A DNA stretch of 64,000 nt, taken from positions 1-64,000 of the forward strand of contig CAJTTT010000008.1 in NCBI GenBank assembly GCA_910579285.1, given 5' to 3'. Below, one piece after another: positions 1-9,061 of the stretch; position 1 is the first letter of the stretch; every line of letters starts with the position of its first letter. The position numbers were made by a program, and so were the translations under genes. This DNA comes from an uncultured Lachnospiraceae bacterium (GTDB taxonomy: Bacteria > Bacillota > Clostridia > Lachnospirales > Lachnospiraceae). The notes under the pieces are model-generated. The model saw only the letters and a program-made list of their open reading frames with translations, was not told the DNA's origin and did not search any database.

Positions 1-74
1 CATATAATAGCAGATGAATAATTGGATGTCAACGGGTTTTTAGGAATTTTTTAGAAAAATTTTTAAAGCGTAAA

Positions 75-476
75 TTAAAGTACATAAATTCCCAAATGAT
101 CCAGCGCCCAGTAGGCAAAGTATGCCAGCAGGCAGGCCTCCGCCGCGCCCATTGCCGCGCCCAGCACTTTGTTAATACCGCTTACTACAGAAATGCTGCC
201 AACTGCCAGCAGCGGTGTGAAAATCAAACGGCACAGCTTGAAAAAAATCCCAAGCAAAACCAGCGCAATCATACAAGCCGTCAAAATATGAATGGATTTG
301 GTCATTGCACTGCTGACTGCAAGAAAAACCAGCGCCACACATACCAGGGAAACCGCTCCCGATAATAGATTCACAATTTCCTGCATCATGCCGCAGGCAT
401 ATCCACCCCGCATTCTCCATATAAATAGTAAAATTACAACCGCCGCAAAGGCGAACGTAATCATGTCCTGTCTCAT
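75..476 (-). CDS. CvpA-like integral membrane protein
   Basis: Small membrane protein of 133 residues with about four hydrophobic segments (roughly 5-20, 33-58, 63-80 and 90-125) and Gly-rich turns, as in the CvpA/colicin V production family. The Firmicute members are poorly characterised; a role in envelope biology is inferred from the family only. It lies 18 bases after the DUF5711 gene on the same strand, so the two are probably cotranscribed. The ribosome site in front of the first ATG is weak; a second in-frame ATG at codon 5 is an alternative start. Family call is by hydropathy and general likeness. Confidence 0.6.
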   Translation of the reverse strand: MRQDMITFAFAAVVILLFIWRMRGGYACGMMQEIVNLLSGAVSLVCVALVFLAVSSAMTKSIHILTACMIALVLLGIFFKLCRLIFTPLLAVGSISVVSGINKVLGAAMGAAEACLLAYFAYWALDHLGIYVL

Positions 477-494
477 CGTAATATCAACCCGGTT

Positions 495-1703
495 TTATCT
501 TAGTTCAATCGTATCAATAGATTCCGGCGTCACCACCATATAAGTGTAAGACGCGCTCTGTGGTATCAGCATCAAAGCCGTTCTGTTAAATTTCCCGGCG
601 TACTTCTCCACGCCCCTGCTGTTATAGATCCGGCAGTCTGATTCATTATAAATAATAATCTGATCATCGTGAAATACAATGTCTCTGCATTCTATATCAT
701 ATGCAATAGAACATACAGATTCCCCAGACTTATTGTACACATCCAAGCGGTATCTGCTGCCGCTCTCCCTGCTGCTAAAGACCAGCCCCACATATTCGCT
801 TCCGTAATAAACGCCCCGTACCTCCTCGTCAAGCAGTTTTTCCGCTATACTGACCGGCTTCTGGGAACCGCCAAAAAACATAATTCGGTCATCGGACACT
901 GCAAAGATAGAACGGTTATCAAGAAACCGCGCATAGGGCACTACCGTATCTATGTAATCATACCCGCTCACATAATTATCCGTATTATTCTGTCCGACCG
1001 CACCAAAATTGTAAAAGGCCACACTGGATTTCATATGTCCGCTGTCCACATACAGATAGGACACACATACCAGCTCCCCGCTCGGCGAAATGGATACCTC
1101 TGCCGGATATCCGCTTTCTTTCATAGTCGTGCGAAAGCGCACCAATTCCTTCCCTTTCGCATCATACAGGCAGATTAACGTGACATTAGTGTCATCCAGC
1201 ACAGCCGCCACCACGCCGCCTGCAGACACACAAAAATCACGCACAGGACGGTTGGTTGTAATATTACCCAGCACAGACTCCGTGTTCATCACATAAATCT
1301 CTCTGCCGTTATAGTCTCCAACTGCCACCACATTCTGATTGATATCCACCATAGGGTTCTGCATTTCAAAGGTCTGGTTCCAAACCGCATTGCCCTTGGT
1401 GTCCATGCAGCTAATACCGTCTTTACTATAGGTAAGGAGATGCGACGCAAAAGGCATCATCTGCGCATCGGACGGAATTTTAATTTCCACGCTTGAAAGC
1501 TCCACGCTCTCCGTATAGACCTTGTTCTTCCATTGTATAAAAACCACAGCGCCAATCGCTGCAAAAAGTGTCAGAACCAGAGTCACCCTGTAAAACACGG
1601 TGAACTTATGGCTCTTAATCCTTTCCCGATAGCTGATTCTGGGCGGCTTCTGTCCATTGTCCCGCTTGTCTTTTTTTCTGAAATACTCTCTGATATTTGC
1701 CAT
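495..1703 (-). CDS. DUF5711 family membrane-anchored protein
   Basis: 402-residue protein with a basic cytoplasmic tail, one transmembrane segment at about 36-57 and a large outer domain with repeated beta-rich stretches such as GDYNGREIYVMN and SVAFYNFG, which suggest a beta-propeller-like fold. This matches DUF5711 proteins of Lachnospiraceae, whose function is unknown. I chose the ATG at 1703 because AAGGA stands 8 bases upstream; the frame stays open a further 15 codons. It probably forms an operon with the CvpA-like gene downstream and follows a LysM protein gene, which makes an envelope role plausible but unproven. Confidence 0.7.
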   Translation of the reverse strand: MANIREYFRKKDKRDNGQKPPRISYRERIKSHKFTVFYRVTLVLTLFAAIGAVVFIQWKNKVYTESVELSSVEIKIPSDAQMMPFASHLLTYSKDGISCMDTKGNAVWNQTFEMQNPMVDINQNVVAVGDYNGREIYVMNTESVLGNITTNRPVRDFCVSAGGVVAAVLDDTNVTLICLYDAKGKELVRFRTTMKESGYPAEVSISPSGELVCVSYLYVDSGHMKSSVAFYNFGAVGQNNTDNYVSGYDYIDTVVPYARFLDNRSIFAVSDDRIMFFGGSQKPVSIAEKLLDEEVRGVYYGSEYVGLVFSSRESGSRYRLDVYNKSGESVCSIAYDIECRDIVFHDDQIIIYNESDCRIYNSRGVEKYAGKFNRTALMLIPQSASYTYMVVTPESIDTIELR

Positions 1704-1772
1704 CTGCTGTATCCTTAAATTTTGTCTGCTCATCGCCAACGCGTACATTATACCACAGGCTTACTTACTTTT

Positions 1773-2903
1773 CTACGGCAGGATGATTCTTTGCCCGGAA
1801 CGGATTTGATCTGGATCCGAAATCTGGTTCGCCTCACAGATTTTTTCCACGCTTGAGATATCCCCATAAATTTTCTGGCTGATTGTATAGAGCGTGTCCC
1901 CCTGCTCCACCTCATAATATCTGGTTATGCTTCTGGAAAGCGCCTCCTCGTTTTTCTCCTCACTCTGTTCTGCTGCCGCTTCATTCTCTTCGGCTTCCTC
2001 CTCCGCCGATGTGTCCTTCTCCTGCAATGTGTCTGCTTCTGCCTGTGTCAGGCCTGTCCCGTCCCCGTTTCCCGGATTTTGTCTTTCCATATCCCCGGAA
2101 GGATCCTCCGCCGCCTTCAAAACATCCTCCTGCTCCTCTGCCTCTTCGAGATCTTCCGCATCAGCATCATCTTCTTCTGGTACATCTGTAACTTGCGTCT
2201 GTTCCTCCTCTTCCCACTCTTCCCGGCCTGCCGCTCCTGACACCTCTGCGTATCGTTCTACCACGATATCCTGCTTCGCAAAATCCCCTGCGGCCTCTTC
2301 CGCCTCCTGATTTTCTATGGCGAAAAAAACCTCCTTTGCGGAACGGCTCAATTCTTCCATTTTATCATAGCTGTCCGTGGAGGTGATGACAATAGCCACC
2401 AGCACCATCAGAATCAGGCATAGCTGCACAGACATTGCGCTGTAGGATGCGGTTTTTTTCTTTTTTTCTGAAAATACAGCAGGGGACGGTATTATTTCCT
2501 GGCCGCTGCTCTTCTCCAGAGCCTGTCTTCTGCCCGGACTGCCTGTCCACTCCAGCAGATAGTTCTGCATCGCTTCATTGTTATCATAAAAAATCTGAAA
2601 CCCGCATGCCCTGCATTCGCCATCCGGCTCCCGCACCAAAAACACCGGGCCCGCCTGGGTAAGTCGGCATACCAGCTCCGAGAGCGGCTCATAGCCCGAA
2701 AACGCGGCAATTCCCCTGTCCCGTCCCGCTCCGTAAACATATAATTTCGTGCCGTTCTCCTGTCTGGATCCATAAAAATAAATTTCGGACAGTTCCAGAG
2801 AATCCGACTCACGTTTCAAATATGACAGAACATATTCTTCCACATAAATATGATATTTTTTTCTTTTCTCATCTTTCCCAATCATTGCCGACCCGGATTC
2901 CAT
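1773..2903 (-). CDS. LysM domain protein with one membrane span and an acidic linker
   Basis: 376 residues in three parts. The N-terminal cytoplasmic part (1-150) contains a possible metal site CRAC near residue 97 but matches no family I can name. A membrane helix follows at about 155-175. Then comes a long Glu/Asp/Ala-rich, probably disordered linker (about 205-325) and a C-terminal LysM module (about 327-376, with VEQGDTLYTISQKIYGD and IRSGQRIILP). LysM binds the N-acetylglucosamine of peptidoglycan, so the protein probably links a cytoplasmic domain to the wall. The start has GGGGGAAAAG directly upstream. Confidence 0.7.
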   Translation of the reverse strand: MESGSAMIGKDEKRKKYHIYVEEYVLSYLKRESDSLELSEIYFYGSRQENGTKLYVYGAGRDRGIAAFSGYEPLSELVCRLTQAGPVFLVREPDGECRACGFQIFYDNNEAMQNYLLEWTGSPGRRQALEKSSGQEIIPSPAVFSEKKKKTASYSAMSVQLCLILMVLVAIVITSTDSYDKMEELSRSAKEVFFAIENQEAEEAAGDFAKQDIVVERYAEVSGAAGREEWEEEEQTQVTDVPEEDDADAEDLEEAEEQEDVLKAAEDPSGDMERQNPGNGDGTGLTQAEADTLQEKDTSAEEEAEENEAAAEQSEEKNEEALSRSITRYYEVEQGDTLYTISQKIYGDISSVEKICEANQISDPDQIRSGQRIILP

Positions 2904-3034
2904 CTTTTCCCCCTGCGCCCGTTATTTGTTTTACTTTTGTGGCGAGTATATCATATCCAGCCTGAAAAAAATGGCGCAAAGCGCGATGCCTGACAGAAAG
3001 CGCACAGACGATGTATTTCTGCCCATGCACACAG

Positions 3035-3066
3035 AAAAGCCGCTGTGCATTTCACACAACGGCTTT
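3035..3066 (-). terminator. Rho-independent terminator after galM
   Basis: A 13-base arm (AAAAGCCGCTGTG on the plus strand) pairs with CACAACGGCTTTT across a 6-7 base loop with one G-U or mismatch pair. A/T tails lie on both sides, so it could work in either direction; its place 44 bases after the galM stop makes it the likely galM terminator. Confidence 0.7.
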
Positions 3067-3109
3067 TAATTCCCAATCTTAATTTAACAGTACAGCGCGC
3101 TGACCTGTT

Positions 3110-4150
3110 TTATACAAACTGGTAAATCGTCTCCGCTTCAAAGTCCTTCCCGGGACCGAATACTGCCTGCGGAAAACCAGAATGGTGTATGTTGTCAGGG
3201 AAATAATGGGTTTCCAGGCAAAATCCTGTACGAGGGCCATACTGCACGCCTCCCTTTCCACTCTGCTCAACAATACAGTTGCCGGCATAAAACTGCATGC
3301 CGGGCAGATTGGTAAATACCTTCATTTTACGTCCGCTCTCCACATCCTCGGCCTCCGCCGCCTCACGCATTGTACCATCGGCTCCGTCAATCACAAAATT
3401 GTGATCGTAACCCTGTACCAATTTGAGCTGTTCATAGTCAGCGCCTATCTCCTTACCGATCTGCTTCTTCTCCGTAAAATCCAAGGGTGTACCCGTCACA
3501 GGCGCAATCTCTCCTGTGGGAATCGCTCCCGGAAGTACCGGCGTAAAATGAGCCGCATGCAGCTGCAGAAACTGTCCTTCAATACTGCCCGAGTCATGTC
3601 CTGCCAGATTAAAATAGGTATGATTGGTCAGATTGATCAGTGTCTCCTTATCAGAAGATGCATGATATTTCAGCTTCAATTCATTATCATCCGTAAGCGT
3701 ATAGGTCATGGTTATCTTTTTATTGCCAGGAAATCCAAGGTCACCGTCCCTTCCCTCGATCATAAGTTTCAGGCTGTCCCCGTCCACCTCTGCCTTCCAA
3801 AGCCCTTTCTGGTATCCGCCGTCCATATCGCTGTGCAGATTATTCGGTCCATCATTCACAGGCAAATGGTACTCTTCCCCGTTCAACGTAAACGCCGCCC
3901 CGCCGATACGGTTCGCATTCGGCCCTATGGTCACACCAAAAAAACTGGGATTAGAAAAATAATCCTCCGCCTTGTCAAACCCAAGAACCACATCCGCAAA
4001 CACACCATCTTTATCCGGCACCATAAGATTCACCACCGCCGCCCCGAAATTAGTGATCTTCGCCTCCATGCCATTCCCGTTTTTCAAGGTATACAGGTGA
4101 ATCTCTTCTCCTGTCTTCATTGTTCCGAACTTCTCTTTTATGATCCCCAC
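3110..4150 (-). CDS. galM: Aldose 1-epimerase (mutarotase)
   Basis: 346-residue protein that interconverts the alpha and beta anomers of galactose, glucose and related aldoses. Family hallmarks are PNANRIGGAAF near the N-terminus, the catalytic His in LTNHTYFNLAG and the catalytic Glu in LETHYFPDNIHH. Length is normal for GalM. Translation probably starts at GTG (4150), with GGAGGG 9 bases upstream. It stands alone between the recR block and the LysM gene, with its own terminator. In this window it could serve the arabinose and galactofuranose-type uptake systems, but nothing ties it to them directly. Confidence 0.9.
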   Translation of the reverse strand: MGIIKEKFGTMKTGEEIHLYTLKNGNGMEAKITNFGAAVVNLMVPDKDGVFADVVLGFDKAEDYFSNPSFFGVTIGPNANRIGGAAFTLNGEEYHLPVNDGPNNLHSDMDGGYQKGLWKAEVDGDSLKLMIEGRDGDLGFPGNKKITMTYTLTDDNELKLKYHASSDKETLINLTNHTYFNLAGHDSGSIEGQFLQLHAAHFTPVLPGAIPTGEIAPVTGTPLDFTEKKQIGKEIGADYEQLKLVQGYDHNFVIDGADGTMREAAEAEDVESGRKMKVFTNLPGMQFYAGNCIVEQSGKGGVQYGPRTGFCLETHYFPDNIHHSGFPQAVFGPGKDFEAETIYQFV

Positions 4151-4271
4151 TTCCCAATACCCTCCTTCTTACTTATATTCCATTTCGCTTCTGCTGTTTG
4201 CACCGCGCAAAATCCCCCTCGGCCTATTTTTTGCCGTCACACCATGCGCTTTCTGTCCTGCATTCGACCTG

Positions 4272-4868
4272 TCACAGCTCCACGCGGCCCTCCAGCGCCC
4301 GCAGGAGCGTCACCTCATCGATATATTCCAGATCTCCTCCCACCGGCACACCGCTGGCTATTCTCGTAACCTTAATTCCCGTAGGTTTAATCAGCTTACT
4401 GATATACATCGCAGTAGTCTCGCCCTCCAGACTGGAATTGGTTGCGATAATCACTTCGGCAACGTCACCCTCCAGCCGTTTCATCAGTTCCTTAAGTCTG
4501 ATATCTCCCGGCCCGATTCCGAGCATTGGCGAGATCGCGCCGTGCAGCACATGGTAAACACCCGTGTACTTTCCCGTTTTTTCGTATGCCGCCAGATCCC
4601 TCGCATTCTCCACCACCATTATGACACCGTGATCCCTGTTTGCATTCGCACAGACAGGACAAATCTCCTTGTCTGTCAGGGTAAAGCAAGACTGACAATA
4701 ACGAACATTTTCTTTGGCCTCCACAATCGTCTTCGCAAGACGCTCCACCCGCTGCTGTGGCATATTAATCAGATGAAAAGCAAGACGCTGCGCCGACTTA
4801 TGTCCGATACCGGGCAGCCCCGCCAACTCCTCTATCAATTTGTTGATATGTCCGCTGTAAAGTTCCAT
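4272..4868 (-). CDS. recR: Recombination mediator RecR
   Basis: 198 residues, the usual RecR length. It works with RecF and RecO to load RecA onto gapped DNA. Visible parts in order are a helix-hairpin-helix (LPGIGHKSAQRLA, about 18-30), a four-Cys zinc finger (C58, C61, C70, C73) and a Toprim domain (about 81-175, starting VVENARDLAAYE). It is the last gene of a pfkA-dnaX-ybaB-recR run; the dnaX-ybaB-recR order is widely conserved. There is no clear Shine-Dalgarno sequence before the ATG, so expression may depend on coupling with ybaB. Confidence 0.96.
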   Translation of the reverse strand: MELYSGHINKLIEELAGLPGIGHKSAQRLAFHLINMPQQRVERLAKTIVEAKENVRYCQSCFTLTDKEICPVCANANRDHGVIMVVENARDLAAYEKTGKYTGVYHVLHGAISPMLGIGPGDIRLKELMKRLEGDVAEVIIATNSSLEGETTAMYISKLIKPTGIKVTRIASGVPVGGDLEYIDEVTLLRALEGRVEL

Positions 4869-4921
4869 AATCAGAAAAAACTCAACCTTTCGTCAGGACT
4901 GCGACCAATATGCGTAAAAAT

Positions 4922-5275
4922 TCAGAAGGGCAGGCCTCCGCCAAGTCCTAACCCGCCGGTCATCTTATTCATAGCCTCGGAATTAGCCTCCTCCGCCATG
5001 CGAAGCGCCTCGTTAGCCGCCGCCATCACCAGATCCTCCAGCATTTCGATGTCCTCCGGGTCCACTACCTCCTCGGAAAGTTTCACCTTCGTCACCTCCC
5101 GCTTTCCTGTCACGGTCACTTCCACTGCACCGCCGCCCGCTTTCGCTGTGAACTCTTTTGTCTCAAGCTCTTTCTGGCTTTCCTCCATCTGACGCTGCAT
5201 TCTCTGCGCCTGCTTCATCAGATTACTCATATTGCCGGGCATTCCACCACCCGGAAATCCGCCTCGCTTTGCCAT
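4922..5275 (-). CDS. YbaB/EbfC nucleoid-associated protein
   Basis: 117-residue small DNA-binding protein of the YbaB/EbfC family, a tweezer-shaped dimer that coats DNA. A Gly/Met-rich start is followed by a helical stretch with the conserved MKQAQRMQRQMEE pattern, a central beta sheet (VEVTVTGKREVTKVKLS) and a flexible Gly-rich tail. AAAGGATAATGG precedes the ATG. It sits between dnaX and recR, the standard position in bacteria, and is probably cotranscribed with both. Confidence 0.95.
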   Translation of the reverse strand: MAKRGGFPGGGMPGNMSNLMKQAQRMQRQMEESQKELETKEFTAKAGGGAVEVTVTGKREVTKVKLSEEVVDPEDIEMLEDLVMAAANEALRMAEEANSEAMNKMTGGLGLGGGLPF

Positions 5276-5307
5276 TTTTCCATTATCCTTTCTACGTTTC
5301 TTTCCTT

Positions 5308-6885
5308 TTACTCTTCCTCAATTTCCATATGAATCAACTGTGACAAATCCACATAACTCTGTTCAAAGGTCTCCCGGTCTGAGACTGTCTGCACCGACAC
5401 GTCAATTTCCCGGCCTGTCATATCTGCCAGAAGCTGCTCCAGAAGTTCCTTATGCCCTTCCTGCCGCAAAAAATAGTCCGAGGCCAGGCCATCCTCCACA
5501 ACCAGCATCAACCGGCTGTCCCCGCCCAGACTTAAACGCGCTTCTTTCAGATATTGTTTCATAGGCATAGCCGCATTGGCCACAATATCCTGCCATCGCT
5601 CTACCGCCGCCTGCACATCCTCTGGAATCGCCTTGGGCAGAGGCGGACGCTCCTTAACCGCAGATACCCCAGGCGTCCCGGCTGCTCTGCCTCCCACGGT
5701 ATATCCCTGCATATCCACAGGAACCGGCACACCATTTTCCAGTTGTTCCTCAATCACTCTGACCCGCTCCACCACAGAACCGATGTCCCGCTCCATGTCA
5801 GGTCTGCAAAGTTTGACAAGCGCAATTTCTATCAGAATTCTCTTCTGCAGCGCATATTTGATTTGTCCAGAAAGTTCCGAGAATATGCGGATATAGCGCA
5901 TAAGAGTCTCTGTCTCCAGCATCCTGGACTCTTCCTTTAAGCGCAGCAGGTTGTCAGAAGACACGTCGATGATATCCTCGATATCATCGGAAGACTGCAG
6001 CAGAAGAAGATTTCTTAAATACCATGTAAAGTCCGTAACAAACTGTGAAAGCTCACGCCCCTGCATCACGATCTCTTCCAAAAGTCCGATGCAGCCGGCT
6101 ACCTCACGCCCGATCACATGGCGCAAAAGCCGGCTGAATACTTCCGTATCCACCGCCCCCAAAACATCGAGCGCCTTATCATAGGTCAGCTCCTGCCCAA
6201 AGTGAAAGGCAATGCACTGATCCAAAAGACTCAGCGCGTCGCGCATGGAACCGTCAGCAGTCTTCGCAATATAGCGGAGCGCTTTCTCCTCCACCTGCAC
6301 CTGCTCCTTTTCCATCAGCTCCCGCAGCCGTTCCGCAATTGTCTCTATGGAAATTCTGCGGAAATCGTAACGCTGGCAGCGGGACAGAATGGTAATCGGT
6401 ATCTTATGCACCTCCGTGGTCGCCAGAATAAAAATGACGTAGGAGGGCGGTTCTTCCAGAGTCTTTAAAAGAGCGTTAAAGGCGCCGATGGAAAGCATGT
6501 GCACCTCGTCTATGATATAAACCTTGAACCGGCCCTCCGCAGGAGAATAGGATACCTCCTCCACAATCTCACGGATATTGTCCACACCGTTATTGGAAGC
6601 GGCGTCAATTTCAATCACATTCATACTGATGCCAGCCGCAATAGCCTTGCAGCTCGCACATTCCCCGCAGGGGCTTCCCTCTGCGGGATTCTCGCAGTTC
6701 ACCGCCCGGGCAAAAATTTTCGCTATAGAAGTCTTACCCGTCCCCCTCGTTCCGCAAAAGAGATATGCATGGCCGATGCGGTCTGCCTTAATCTGGTTCT
6801 GCAGAGTGGTGACAATGTGCTCCTGCCCTTTGACATCCTCAAAACAGCCCGGGCGGAACTTACGATACAGCGCTGTATATGACAT
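5308..6885 (-). CDS. dnaX: DNA polymerase III subunit gamma/tau
   Basis: 525-residue clamp-loader ATPase. It has Walker A GTRGTGKTS (45-53), a zinc-binding Cys set (C64, C73, C76, C79), a DEVH Walker B stretch in YIIDEVHML and the sensor motif LSRCQRYDF. Residues from about 240 onward form the collar and the shorter C-terminal tau part that binds polymerase and helicase. It is shorter than E. coli tau (643), as usual in Firmicutes. It starts 3 bases after the pfkA stop with only a GGGG upstream, suggesting translational coupling. I saw no obvious A-rich frameshift site. Confidence 0.96.
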   Translation of the reverse strand: MSYTALYRKFRPGCFEDVKGQEHIVTTLQNQIKADRIGHAYLFCGTRGTGKTSIAKIFARAVNCENPAEGSPCGECASCKAIAAGISMNVIEIDAASNNGVDNIREIVEEVSYSPAEGRFKVYIIDEVHMLSIGAFNALLKTLEEPPSYVIFILATTEVHKIPITILSRCQRYDFRRISIETIAERLRELMEKEQVQVEEKALRYIAKTADGSMRDALSLLDQCIAFHFGQELTYDKALDVLGAVDTEVFSRLLRHVIGREVAGCIGLLEEIVMQGRELSQFVTDFTWYLRNLLLLQSSDDIEDIIDVSSDNLLRLKEESRMLETETLMRYIRIFSELSGQIKYALQKRILIEIALVKLCRPDMERDIGSVVERVRVIEEQLENGVPVPVDMQGYTVGGRAAGTPGVSAVKERPPLPKAIPEDVQAAVERWQDIVANAAMPMKQYLKEARLSLGGDSRLMLVVEDGLASDYFLRQEGHKELLEQLLADMTGREIDVSVQTVSDRETFEQSYVDLSQLIHMEIEEE

Positions 6886-6888
6886 AAA

Positions 6889-7962
6889 TTAATCCCCGAA
6901 ATTGATACCGACCATCTTCGCCTCCTGAACAATGGTAGCATCAGGTGATACCATTTTCAGCTTACCTGCCACTTCCTCCAAAGGCACTCTCACGATCTCC
7001 CTGTTTTTGTAGCCTACCATGAAACCGTACTCACCCTTCAAAATCAGCCGGCCGGCTTCCGCGCCAAGTCTGGTGGCAAACACTCTGTCGTAAGGACAGG
7101 GGCTTCCGCCGCGCTGTGTATGACCCGGAACCGTGACACGCACATCCATGCCTGTTTTTTTCATAATTTTGTCTGCTATCTCATAGGAAACGGAAGGATA
7201 CGGATTATTCTTCATCTTCTCCTTCAGTTCCTTCTTGGAAAGTTTCGCATCCTCCTTGGAGATCGCGCCCTCCGCCACAGCCATAATGGTGAAGCGGGAA
7301 CCTCTCGCCGCCCGCGCTTTGATCGCCTTAATCACGCTGTTGATGTCGTAAGGAATCTCAGGAATCAGGATGATATCCGCGCCGCCCGCGATCCCGGCAT
7401 TCAAGGTGAGCCAGCCTACCTTATGTCCCATAACCTCCACGATAAAGATCCGCCCGTGGGAGGATGCCGTGGTATGAATGCAGTCGATGCAGTCCGTGGC
7501 AATATTCACCGCACTCTGGAAACCGAAGGTCATATCCGTTCCCCACAGATCATTGTCTATCGTCTTCGGCAGTGTGATGACATTGAGTCCTTCCTCACGG
7601 AGCATATTCGCTGTCTTATGTGTACCATTTCCTCCAAGAATCACCATACAGTCAAGCTTCAGCTTAAAGTAGTTCTGCTTCATCGCCTCCACTTTGTCGA
7701 GCCCGTTCTCATCAGGCTCTCTCATAAGTTTAAAAGGAGTTCTGGAGCTGCCGAGAATAGTGCCGCCCTTCGTCAGAATGCCCGCGAAATCATTTCCGGT
7801 CAGTATACGGAAATCTCCGTAAATCATTCCCTTATAGCCATCCAAAAATCCGTAAATCTCCACGTCTTCGCCACTGCAGGCAAGACATTTCACTACACCG
7901 CGCATCGCAGCGTTTAATGCCTGACAATCCCCACCACTGGTCAACATTCCGATTCTCTTCAT
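6889..7962 (-). CDS. pfkA: 6-phosphofructokinase, PfkA family (ATP-type with a mixed signature)
   Basis: 357 residues. Phosphorylates fructose-6-phosphate to the 1,6-bisphosphate in glycolysis. The nucleotide loop reads GGNGT (110-114) and the catalytic loop PKTIDND (132-138, catalytic Asp 136). Classical E. coli PfkA has GGDGS and PGTIDND, while pyrophosphate enzymes have GGDD and PKTIDND. This protein keeps the ATP-favouring Gly with the Lys typical of PPi and actinobacterial group enzymes, so ATP use is likely but not certain. AAGGAGGATGCGG precedes the ATG, and a good sigma-A promoter lies 77 bases upstream. It is the first gene of the run through recR. Confidence 0.9.
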   Translation of the reverse strand: MKRIGMLTSGGDCQALNAAMRGVVKCLACSGEDVEIYGFLDGYKGMIYGDFRILTGNDFAGILTKGGTILGSSRTPFKLMREPDENGLDKVEAMKQNYFKLKLDCMVILGGNGTHKTANMLREEGLNVITLPKTIDNDLWGTDMTFGFQSAVNIATDCIDCIHTTASSHGRIFIVEVMGHKVGWLTLNAGIAGGADIILIPEIPYDINSVIKAIKARAARGSRFTIMAVAEGAISKEDAKLSKKELKEKMKNNPYPSVSYEIADKIMKKTGMDVRVTVPGHTQRGGSPCPYDRVFATRLGAEAGRLILKGEYGFMVGYKNREIVRVPLEEVAGKLKMVSPDATIVQEAKMVGINFGD

Positions 7963-8038
7963 TCCGCATCCTCCTTCTTATACCCAAAGACTTTTACGGG
8001 GAATGCCCGTTCTTTTGCATTCTCCCATGCCACTCATT

Positions 8039-8067
8039 ATTATAGCTTATTTTTTATATTATCACAA
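8039..8067 (-). promoter_or_regulatory. Sigma-A promoter for pfkA-dnaX-ybaB-recR
   Basis: On the minus strand, -35 TTGTGA (8062-8067) and -10 TATAAT (8039-8044) are separated by 17 bases. It points at pfkA and is the only strong promoter seen ahead of the run. Confidence 0.7.
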
Positions 8068-8075
8068 CTTCTATT

Positions 8076-8636
8076 TCACGGATTTCCCGCTCCCTGGGGC
8101 TTCTGTGCGTCGTCGGTTTTTATAGGCAAATCCGCCTCCTCTGCCTTCTGTCTTTCCAAGCGCTGCTGCTTTTCTGTACGGTTTCTCACCCGCAGTTCCT
8201 GGAAGAATTTTTTGAGGATCGACTGGCACTCCTCCTCCAGAATCCCCCTGCGTACACGCACCTGATGATTAAACTCCTGCATTTCCAAGATATTCAAAAT
8301 CGAACCACCGCAGCCAGCCTTGGGGTTCATGGCTCCAATCACTGTTTCTGTAACCCTTGCCTGCACAATCGCCCCGGCACACATCTGACAGGGCTCCAGC
8401 GTCACATAAAGCGTACACTCCTCAAGCCGCCAGTCCTTCATCGCCCGGCTCGCCTTATTGATCGCAGTAATTTCAGCGTGAGCCAGCGTATTTTTATCCG
8501 TATTTCGACGGTTATATCCCCTGCCGATGATCTTATCCCGGTACACAATCACGCAGCCGATCGGCACCTCACCAAGAGCATATGCCTTTTTCGCCTGCTT
8601 TATGGCTTCTTTCATATATTTTTCATCCTGCGTCAT
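8076..8636 (-). CDS. tadA: tRNA-specific adenosine deaminase TadA
   Basis: 186 residues counted from the ATG at 8636. Converts A34 of tRNA-Arg(ACG) to inosine. The zinc-dependent deaminase motif is complete: H53-A-E55 and PCQMC with C83 and C86, with E55 as proton shuttle. The frame is open 50 codons further upstream, but GGGGAG sits 6 bases before this ATG and the family starts here. The C-terminal tail beyond about 150 is charged and looks disordered. It lies near the tRNA-Ser and SRP RNA genes, as in Bacillus. Confidence 0.93.
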   Translation of the reverse strand: MTQDEKYMKEAIKQAKKAYALGEVPIGCVIVYRDKIIGRGYNRRNTDKNTLAHAEITAINKASRAMKDWRLEECTLYVTLEPCQMCAGAIVQARVTETVIGAMNPKAGCGGSILNILEMQEFNHQVRVRRGILEEECQSILKKFFQELRVRNRTEKQQRLERQKAEEADLPIKTDDAQKPQGAGNP

Positions 8637-8815
8637 GGCAGACTCCCCTCTCCACTTATTCTCTGCCGCGGACTGTCTGCGCACCGCTTCGGTCCGTGTA
8701 CTGCTCATTGCGGATATTATAACATACCCTGGACGCAAAAGAAATGAATTGGCATCTCCATATGCCGGCCGCAGCGTACCCCGCAAAAGATTTTAGAAAA
8801 GATTTTGAAAAACAG

Positions 8816-8844
8816 TAGACAAGTATTTCATTTCAACTTATAAT
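8816..8844 (+). promoter_or_regulatory. Promoter of tRNA-Ser
   Basis: -35 TAGACA (8816-8821), 17-base spacer, consensus -10 TATAAT (8839-8844). The mature tRNA begins 12 bases after the -10 box, so the leader is very short. Confidence 0.75.
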
Positions 8845-8855
8845 CTAATTCGTAT

Positions 8856-8941
8856 GGAGACGTATCGAAGTGGTCATAACGGGGCGCACTCGAAATGCGT
8901 TAGCCCTCCGGGGCACGAGGGTTCGAATCCCTCCGTCTCCG
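8856..8941 (+). tRNA. tRNA-Ser(CGA)
   Basis: The acceptor stem GGAGACG pairs with CGTCTCC, and the discriminator base is G. The anticodon loop CTCGAAA, on stem GCGCA/TGCGT, gives anticodon CGA, which reads UCG. A long variable arm, typical of tRNA-Ser, precedes the T-arm (GGTTCGAATCC). The 3' CCA is not encoded. Confidence 0.95.
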
Positions 8942-8946
8942 CTGAA

Positions 8947-8973
8947 AAGCCAGAGCATCTGCTCTGGCTTTTT
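8947..8973 (+). terminator. Terminator of tRNA-Ser
   Basis: Perfect 10-base stem AAGCCAGAGC / GCTCTGGCTT with an ATCT loop, followed by TTT. It starts 6 bases after the tRNA. Confidence 0.9.
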
Positions 8974-9061
8974 GTGTGATAACCTTATGAATTTATCCCT
9001 GCCGCATATGCGAAACCGGCAGGAAGACAGATCAGCGCATACTTTACATCAGAACCCAGGA

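Noticed and set aside
1..74. Possible feature at the left window edge
   Set aside because: Only AT-rich DNA downstream of the CvpA-like stop; no gene, hairpin or promoter could be supported.
3182..4369. Long plus-strand open frame of 395 codons opposite galM
   Set aside because: It is antisense to a clear galM gene, has no ribosome site and resembles no protein family.
5308..6100. Frameshift site in dnaX giving a short gamma form
   Set aside because: No A-run slippery sequence with downstream stem was seen in the expected region.
8637..8786. Fifty-codon upstream extension of tadA
   Set aside because: The extension does not resemble the family, and a good ribosome site stands before the ATG at 8636.
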